Assembly (NCBI GenBank): GCA_025201375.1
Contig: JAIWZP010000061.1
Span: 62,001-126,000 of the forward strand
Direction: 5' to 3'
Length of the DNA stretch: 64,000 bases
From: Gongronella butleri
Taxonomy: Eukaryota; Mucoromycota; Mucoromycetes; Mucorales; Cunninghamellaceae
Shown: piece by piece, positions 57,989-64,000 of the stretch
How the letters are laid out: each line of letters opens with the position of its first letter
How positions within the stretch are numbered: the first letter of the stretch is position 1
Made by a program: the position numbers and the translations under genes
Notes under the pieces: model-generated
What the model saw: only the letters and a program-made list of their open reading frames with translations
What the model was told of the DNA's origin: nothing
Database searches by the model: none

Positions 57989-58108
57989 GAGGCGTCCTTT
58001 TTTTTTTTTTTTTTTTGCGTGCAAACAAAAATTGCTTTGCGCGCCTAATTTTTTTATTTGCGCGCCAAAAATAATTGTGAGGCGCGCCAATGAACACTGG
58101 AAATCCGG
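57989..58108 (-). repeat. Right TIR, inner transposon
   Basis: Reverse complement of 53812-53938, ending AATGAACACTGGAAATCCGG next to TA. Confidence 0.92.
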
Positions 58109-58111
58109 TAG

Positions 58112-58240
58112 ACTCACTTTGTACCGCGTTCGACTCTTTTGCCCGGCATTTGACTCGTTTGCCTGGCGTTCGACTCACTTTGTACCGCGTTCGACTCGCT
58201 TGCCCGGCGTTCGACTCACTTTGTATCGCGTTTGACTCGT
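58112..58240 (+). repeat. GTTCGACTC minisatellite, right remnant
   Basis: Six to seven irregular units (GCGTTCGACTCACTTTGTAC, GGCGTTCGACTCG) in the same orientation as 53530-53809. Confidence 0.75.
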
Positions 58241-58264
58241 GTGACCACCACAATAAAAAAAAAA

Positions 58265-58445
58265 GAATTCGCGTGCCCTGGAAATTAAATTAGCGCTCAT
58301 CGAGAGTAGAATTTGCGTGGACTGATGATGCGGTGCGCGCCAATGAAAGGTATTGGCGTGCGTTTCTTTTTTATTCGCGGGTGAAGAAATCACCTTTGCG
58401 TGCAAAAACTTTTCAACGGCGCGCAAATGAACAGTGGAAACTCTG
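58265..58445 (-). repeat. Right TIR, outer element
   Basis: Inverted copy of 53243-53423, ending AACAGTGGAAACTCTG before TA. Confidence 0.9.
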
Positions 58446-58649
58446 TACTGTACTGTACAGTACGTATCATAACATGGTACTGTTCGTATTTGTGATTTTT
58501 TCGGATTTTACAAGCAAATGTCTTGTGTAAACCATCCATTTTTTAAGTTTAACTGCTGATATGATAGCTCCTATCGGTAAAACCTACAGTAACACACACG
58601 GACGTCCGGGACACGTGGGACGTGGCTCCAACTGTACTACTGTAGAATC

Positions 58650-59760
58650 ACTGATGAATGCTTGCAGCAACACGATACACTACTGTATACAAAAAAAACG
58701 TACACAGTACCTTTTAAACACCAAAAGGCGTGTTTTTCAGAATTTGCTTGCCGGCCTCTTGTGCCTCCAGAATTTTTTTTACAGCCTGCTCGTCCGCCAA
58801 TGAAACGACCTGCATCGCGGCATACCGTAAATTATAGCCCAATGCTCAAGATACAGTAGACGAACACGCCCGATTTTTTTGGACTCGAAAATGCCAAAAA
58901 CCTCCTATTATTGTACTATTTTGCATTCATCTGTCCAACTGCATGTTCGATCCTGCTCAAAGATACAGTAGCCGCATCGAATTCAGCGCAATTAATTTTC
59001 CGACAAAAAAGCTTAAACCCCCAAAGCGCTACGACCACTTTTGAAAAATTCAGGGGTCACTCAGGGGTCACACATTTCAATCTCAGAATATGCCAAATTT
59101 GGGAAATTTTGAACTCCGAGTGATCAATGCATCTCAAAGAGGCAACTCCGACGATTTGCTATTGGCAGATAAAATGACAGGTCGCCCCACCAACGTAAGA
59201 AAAAAGCCCAAAGAGTGATGCATGAACGGCGATCGACAAGAGAAAAGTGCCTACTTTGGGCAAGATTCTTTTGCAAAAATTTAAGGTTTGGTACCTCCAA
59301 ATTAAGGTGCGTGGATTGCATGGAATTTTTATTTTTTTATTTTTTTTGCTTTTTTATTTTGCACATTTTGTAAGCTGATGAGTGGGCTGCAGGCTAATGA
59401 AATGACCGATGCAAAATGTTCAAACCCAAGCTAGCGCGCTGCAAGTCATCCATCATTAGATGCTTTGCCCCCCTGTTTGTTATTAAAACTGCTCCAATAA
59501 AAATCGGGGGACGACTAGTAGTAGATTGTTGTCGAGCAAATCACCATCAAAGATTTTGATGGCAAAGTGGTGGATTTTCTCTGCGAGCTCATTGCCAGCA
59601 GCGCCAAGCTGGCTTTCTCGCCACCCACATCTGAAGCCAAGGAATTCACATTCCTCCACGTACCCACCCGCCATCGTCTCACGTTCAAGGCTGCACGAGC
59701 GCAGCTCGGATGAATGATTCCCGCGAGAAATGTAGTAATGGCGCTGCTTTTGGTCCATCA
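58650..59760 (-). repeat. Dispersed repeat family B, copy B4 (inverted)
   Basis: The reverse complement matches 9720-10620 over most of its length, including the GCCGGC...TGTGCCTCCAGAATTTTTT block, CAGGGGTCACTCAGGGGTCA and the GTAAGCTGATGAGTGG to CTAGCGCGCTGCAAGTCATC block. It is the copy with the best-preserved protein-like frame. Confidence 0.8.
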
Positions 59761-60098
59761 GGATCATCAGCAGCCTGCCTCATCTGGAAGAAGCCCTACG
59801 TCGCCACGATCAACCCTGCATTGCCGCTGAATACCATCCCCACGACCCCAGATTCCTGGCAGACCCTGCCCTCACGGCTCTGAGCCATGAGGAACAGGTA
59901 TCCCATGCCAAGGAAATCTTCCGCAAGCGCCTCCTCCGCACTTTTTTGACCCACGCACGCGCCCGCCACATCGGCCCGCTGGCACGCTCGTTCGTCTCGC
60001 AAGGTTGGCTGACACAAGCAGAAGCCGATGCATGTCGCGTCGCGTCCCCGCCCCCCGCGCCGAAGGCCTCTCGGGATTCTGAGATGGCCGAAGGCTGA
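59528..60098 (+). pseudogene. Degenerate gene of unknown family
   Basis: Two plus-strand frames with coding-like codon use. 59528-59713 reads VVEQITIKDFDGKVVDFLCE then LIASSAKLAFSPP and stops. 59769-60098 reads SSLPHLEEALRRHDQ, SHEEQVSHAKEIFRKRLLRT and RHIGPLARSFVSQGWLTQAE, ending TGA. A stop and a frame change separate them and no intron bridges them cleanly. The first part is homologous to the decayed frames of repeats B1 and B2. Probably the broken 3' end of a gene carried by the repeat. Family not recognised. Confidence 0.5.
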
Positions 60099-60545
60099 TT
60101 TTACGTATTTTTTCCTTGTTTCTCGCCCGCCCGTACTCGTTTTGCTTCATTTCCCCCCCCGCTTCTCGCCCATATTTACCAAATGATTAGTTGAAGTCCA
60201 ATAAAACTATGTATGATACTGTAATGTATCATTCATACAAAAAAAAATCTCTGCGAGCTTTGGCCAATGATGCAGTATGATATCACCTGACTTTTTCTAC
60301 GTAGAAATTCATCATCTGATGCACGTGTTTTCTGCTGTCGATGATGATGGCGGTGTTGTTGTGCATGCAAAGGGCACGAGAGCCGTTTTAAATTTTTTTT
60401 ATTTTTCAATCAGTGGAACAGGGGATGCGGTATGAGCGAAGGGGGAGAGGTGTGACAAGAATGAAAAAAAACAAAGGAAGCATGCTTTTGTCACGATGAA
60501 AAATCAAAAAGGGAGAGGAGAAGGGAAAAGAAACAAGTACGGCTC
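60099..60545. other. Intergenic, no gene seen
   Basis: 3' flank of the degenerate gene and of the BRD8-like gene. AATAAAA near 60200. Confidence 0.45.
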
Positions 60546-62662
60546 TCACTCTGCGACGCTCTTTCTGCGTGTTTCCTTTGGTGTTGGTGCGCTGCTGCCC
60601 TCTGCGGTTTTGAATGCCTTGATTTGCTCGTTGACATCCTGGAGCATTTCAAGAGCGAGCTGGTGTGTTTCTGTATCCTCCTGGTTGTACATGAGCGAAT
60701 TGACGAGCATGAGGACGACGTCGCGCTCGAATTCGACGGTGGTGCGGATGTGGTTGTCGCGGATGCGATTTTTGATTGTTTTGAGGTCGAGTGGGTGCTT
60801 GATGACCTGGTAATAGTGTGGGGCCTGAGACACCTTGATGGGATTCATGAACATGGCGCCATTCTTGTGGTTGGCGATCTCGCGCCACAGCAAATTGATG
60901 TTTTTGAGCCACGATTTCTGCCGCTGGTCGTCCTTTGTGGCTGCGTGTTTGCTTGTGCTGCTTGTGCTGCTGCTGCGCTTGTCCGTGGGTATGGATGAGG
61001 GGGTGGACGACGTGCCTGCAGCGGCGGTAGTGGAGGCGGGCGTCGCAGCGGCGGTCGTTGTTGGTGTCGCACTCTCGCTGCCCGATTCGGCGCCCTCGTT
61101 GTCCAGCAAAAGCCCCAATTTGTCCGTGCCATGGTCGGGCGACGACGCAGACGTCGCGGGGCTGGGCTCGGCCGGTGTTGCATGCCTCGATGCCGGTGGC
61201 GAGCCGCCTGGGGCCACGTGCGCAGCAGGCGTTGATGTCGCCGTATGGTCATCCATGCCTTCTGCCTGCTCGGATTCTGGCCGTTCTATTGTAAAAAAAA
61301 AAAAAAAAAGTGAGTTTTTGGCTCTGCAAATTTATGACGCGTCGCGTTTTCCGCTCTTTTTTTTGCATTTTTTTTCTCTCTTCCCCCCCCTTTTTCCCTT
61401 TTTCCCTTATTTTTCCATCTTTTCATCGTTCTATCTCTTTTTTTTTTTTTTTACCTTGCTCGTCCCCCTCGGGAACCAATGGGGCGGTGGGTGTAGCCAT
61501 GGTATCTTTGTCGTCGTGGTCGATGCGCGGGCGCTTTGCATTTTCCTGGTGTTCGTCGTCGGTCATGTGGTCGTCGGTCATTGTGCGCTTGTGAGTGGGT
61601 GTTGGCATGTCTTCGTCGGTGGCAGACACCTTGGCTGCGGCAGCGACGGGTGTTGCGGGTGTTGCGGAAAGCGAGGCGGAGGTGTCCTTTTCGTCGATTT
61701 CACGTTCATTGTCGGCTTCAATGTCTTGTGGCACTGATTTGGCATCAATGTCCATGGGCGTCGCGCTCGAATCAAAGTCGCTGGGGCTCTTTTCGCGTTT
61801 GATGGTGGGCGACGCGGTTGCGCTTGTTTCTGTGGGTTCTGCAGACGCGGATGAAGGTAAAATGGGAGCAGACGCGTCTTCGGGGGACGTGGAAGAGGGC
61901 GCGTCGGGTGTGGCACTGGCTGCGGCAAGCACCGAGACGGCAGGGGTCGCTGACGCGATGGGTGTGTCCTGTTGCTCGATTTTTGGGACGATGGGGGACG
62001 CGGTGGCGGAACGCGTGCGATCATCGTCGGTCATGGGGGTGTCGACGGGCGTGTTGGCGGATGCCGATGCAGCAGCAGCCGCAACCGTGGCGGCGGAATT
62101 GGCGGCGGCTGCTTCGTCGGCAAGCTTGGAATCCCACAATCCGGCCTTGATGTCATCGATCTCGCTGATCAGCTGCATGATCTTGGCCTCGTCCTCTTCC
62201 ATGCTCTTGCGCACCTCGGCCACGCGCTGCGTATACAAATGCCGGGCAAGCTTGTGCGCATTCGGCATCTCTTGCGCAACAAGCGACTCGGCCGTCTTGG
62301 GCGTGCGTCGCCTAAATATTAAAAAAAAACAAGAAAAAGGCGCGTGAGCATGTCAACTGGTCTCCATGGCTCTCTTTTTTTTCCCTCTCCCTCTTGCACT
62401 TACGACTCCTTGTCCAGTTCGTCCACCATGAGAAAATATTGCAGCGAGCAGTTCTATGAATAAAAAGTGAGAAATGAGGGCGTTTTTCGTCAAAAGTGGG
62501 TCCATTCTGTACCTTTTGATTGAACAGGTCGGTTTTGCTTTGTGTGAGCGGGTGCTGGCGCAAGGTGCGTGCCACCTGGAACCAATTGTCCTCTCCGTAC
62601 TTGTTGACAGCCTGTGCGAGCAGCAAGCGCTCAAGAACAGACCATTCCATCGTCATTGCCAT
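60546..62662 (-). CDS. SANT- and bromodomain-containing protein (BRD8/NuA4 type)
   Basis: Four exons: 62662-62513, 62453-62404, 62311-61455 and 61285-60546, 598 aa. An N-terminal SANT/Myb-like repeat (~5-50: WSVLERLLLAQAVNKYGEDN then WFQVARTLRQHP) is followed by a coiled-coil-like helix (RHLYTQRVAEVRKSMEEDEA). A long low-complexity Ala/Thr/Pro/Asp-rich middle leads to a bromodomain at ~475-577: WREIANHKNGAMFMNP, HYYQVIKHPLDLKTIKNRI and VNSLMYNQ with the acetyl-lysine-binding Asn553. This order matches BRD8 of the TIP60/NuA4 complex. It is nuclear and reads acetylated chromatin in known homologues. It diverges from the Tim17-like gene with 179 bp between ATGs. Confidence 0.88.
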
Positions 62663-62841
62663 TGGAAAAGTAGAAAAAAAAAAAAAAGAAAGAAAGCAGG
62701 AAAGAAAAAAAGACCAGCTCCTCTATTTCACCTTCCTCTTTTTTTCTCTCTCTCTCCCTTTTTTTTATTTTTCTTGTCTTGCTCCTCTTTCCCCGCACAA
62801 AGCGTCTTTTTTTTTTTTTTTCTCCTTTCTTTTCTTTTTCT
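62663..62841. promoter_or_regulatory. Bidirectional promoter region (BRD8-like / Tim17-like)
   Basis: 179 bp between divergent start codons; strongly CT-rich on the Tim17-like side. Confidence 0.5.
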
Positions 62842-63627
62842 ATGCCTGACCCTAGCCAGCCGAGCGCTCCGCCTGTGCCTAGCGTTGCTGCTCCTCCTAT
62901 GCCTAACGGCACATTGCCTCTGCCAGCACCCACGAAGCAGCAAGTGCCGCTACATTTCACCAATGTGCCGCCTCCAGCCATGTTGGCGACGGATGCCGCC
63001 TGGGCGTCGACGGCGCCGCCCCATTCGACGCGCAGCGATTACAACATGCGCGCAGGTCTGCCTGTAAAGCCGCGCCTGGTGGCAATGGCGGGGATGGGCG
63101 CGTTTTGGGGCTTTGGCATTGGCGCGTTCATGGGCGGCAGGCATTCTGCGCTGCAATACCTGGCCGAGAACGCACACAGGCTGCCCACGACCGTCCAGGG
63201 GTGGTATTTCTACCACAAGACGAAGAATTACCGCGTCATGCTCGGTGGCATTCAGCGCGGCACACGCTATGCCGCAAAAACAGGCGGATTGTGTTTGTTA
63301 TATGGCGCCATTGAGGCCGCGCTCGATGATGTACGCGGCGAGGCAGACGTTGTCAATTCCATCACAGCAGGCATGACCACCGCCGCTCTCTTTTCAACCG
63401 CCAGTAAGCCCGAAAACAGAGAATCAATGGCCTCTTTTGACGTTTTATTTTTTCTTCTTTTTTTTTTTTTAGCCCGGCTGTCCCGCAGCAGTGCGCGCTA
63501 CTCGCTCATGTTTGGCGCGCTCTTTGGTCTCGCGACGGGCGGCCTTGCCGATTTGCACAATTACATTTCCAAGCAGCCACCACGCTACTTGCAATGGCTG
63601 TCGTCCTCCTCCACCTCCTCTGACTAG
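62842..63627 (+). CDS. Tim17/Tim22/Tim23-family membrane protein
   Basis: Two exons, 62842-63403 and 63473-63627, 238 aa. A Pro-rich N-terminal ~60 residues precedes four hydrophobic segments with glycine-zipper patterns: MAGMGAFWGFGIGAFMGG, GTRYAAKTGGLCLLYGAIEA, NSITAGMTTAALFS and MFGALFGLATGGLADLHNYI. The middle Ar-x-K-T-G-G...E pattern is that of the Tim17 family, found in mitochondrial inner-membrane translocases and assembly factors. Which member it is remains open; it is not an obvious Tim17, Tim22 or Tim23 itself and may be an assembly-factor type. AATAAA near 63645. Confidence 0.8.
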   Translation: MPDPSQPSAPPVPSVAAPPMPNGTLPLPAPTKQQVPLHFTNVPPPAMLATDAAWASTAPPHSTRSDYNMRAGLPVKPRLVAMAGMGAFWGFGIGAFMGGRHSALQYLAENAHRLPTTVQGWYFYHKTKNYRVMLGGIQRGTRYAAKTGGLCLLYGAIEAALDDVRGEADVVNSITAGMTTAALFSTASKPENRESMASFDVLFFLLFFFLARLSRSSARYSLMFGALFGLATGGLADLHNYISKQPPRYLQWLSSSSTSSD

Positions 63628-63805
63628 ACTTTTTTTGTAATTTGAAATAAAAAAAATCCAATTGATACCGCTTTATTCAGAGGGGAATCGAGATGAAAGG
63701 CTTGTTGGGTTCGATATGTACATGCAGAAAAGATCTAAATCAAAAAGGGACGGGAAAAAAGAGGGAATGCGAGGAAAATGGGTGGAAAACATAAAAACGA
63801 CGCGC

Positions 63806-63931
63806 TCAATTGCCAAAGAAACGCGCAAAGGGTCCTTTTTTGCTGTCCTTGTTGGCATTGAGACTGGACAAAAGCGAGGAGTAATAGTTGGGGTTTCCTG
63901 CTGGTGACAGGATCTTATCCGAAAGCGGGTA
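63806..63931 (-). CDS. Last exon of an unrecognised gene (partial)
   Basis: On the minus strand an acceptor (TTTTCCAAAG) at 63932 opens a 42-codon exon: YPLSDKILSPAGNPNYYSSL, then LSSLNANKDSKKGPFARFFG and N before TGA. Codon use is coding-like. The preceding exons lie beyond the window edge. Family not recognised. Confidence 0.6.
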   Translation of the reverse strand, partial: YPLSDKILSPAGNPNYYSSLLSSLNANKDSKKGPFARFFGN

Positions 63932-64000
63932 CTTTGGAAAACAAAAATCGGAAAATGCGCGTGTCAGCGGGCGTCATGCTCGTGGCTAATGGATATAAAA

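Larger units (their letters stand above)
53812..58108 (-). mobile_element. Inner Tc1-like transposon with accessory genes (4.3 kb)
   Basis: Bounded by TA (53810-53811 and 58109-58110). TIRs of 120-127 bp begin CCGGATTTCCAGTGTTCATT and are almost identical; the main difference is A-run length. Cargo on its strands: a two-exon DD34E transposase (-), a 21-bp and a 39-bp minisatellite, and two small HTH-type proteins (+). At 4.3 kb it is unusually large for a Tc1-type element. TIR identity suggests a recent insertion. Confidence 0.88.
53243..58445. mobile_element. Outer TIR element (TA-flanked), containing a nested transposon
   Basis: Ends are ~181-bp inverted repeats starting CAGAGTTTCCACTGTTCAT, flanked by TA (53241-53242 and 58446-58447). 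The TIRs differ by scattered substitutions (roughly 85-90% identity by eye). Without the inner element it is only ~0.9 kb and shows no transposase, so it is probably non-autonomous. Alternatively the whole 5.2 kb is one element with compound ends. Confidence 0.8.

Noticed and set aside
61595..62347. A 250-codon plus-strand frame
   Set aside because: Antisense to the low-complexity middle of the BRD8-like gene.

Overview
Eukaryotic nuclear DNA, most likely from an early-diverging fungus; Mucoromycota fits best, but this is inference and I cannot place it more closely. Genes are split by short introns (about 45-130 nt) with GTAAG-like donors. They are packed on both strands with gaps as small as about 80-250 bp and use the standard code. 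The inventory is fungal: homoserine kinase, a GH125 mannosidase, Tfb2, Apc4, Arp6, Rsa4/Notchless and Dus1. Exons are GC-richer than the AT-rich flanks. Many introns carry long A runs just after the donor or long T runs just before the acceptor.

Layout. 1-0.96 kb: 3' end of an acyl-CoA carboxyltransferase. 2.9-4.2 kb: alpha/beta hydrolase. 5.2-10.7 kb: gene-free, with degenerate satellites, a complete Tc1/mariner element (7596-8963) and dispersed repeats. 10.98-23.9 kb: GH125 mannosidase (-), a membrane-anchored DXD glycosyltransferase (+), an aspartic-protease-like protein that has lost one catalytic Asp (-), ARP6 (-) and a small DUF6787-like membrane protein (+). 24.0-25.7 kb: repeats. 25.9-35.4 kb: a gene-dense block with a DUF1838 protein, histone H3, a REEP/HVA22 protein, Pol delta subunit 4, Apc4 and Pop5. 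35.4-41.1 kb: a repeat-rich tandem duplication carrying two small secreted Cys-rich protein genes (one frameshifted) and a fossil of the homoserine kinase 3' end. 41.2-51.1 kb: homoserine kinase, a His-rich PB1-like protein, Tfb2, Dus1 and Notchless. 51.2-60.1 kb: a transposon-rich block. 60.5-64 kb: a SANT/bromodomain (BRD8-like) protein, a Tim17/22/23-family protein and the end of one more gene.

The host genes are housekeeping and do not form a pathway cluster. The most unusual object is the 53.2-58.4 kb block: a 4.3-kb Tc1-like element (53812-58108, TA target duplication, near-identical ~120-bp terminal inverted repeats). It encodes an apparently intact two-exon DD34E transposase plus two small helix-turn-helix-type proteins and two large minisatellites. 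It sits inside an older element (53243-58445) whose termini share a core motif with it. Around it and elsewhere, two diverged dispersed repeat families (A and B below) keep short protein-like frames, so they may be relics of one unrecognised multicopy coding element.
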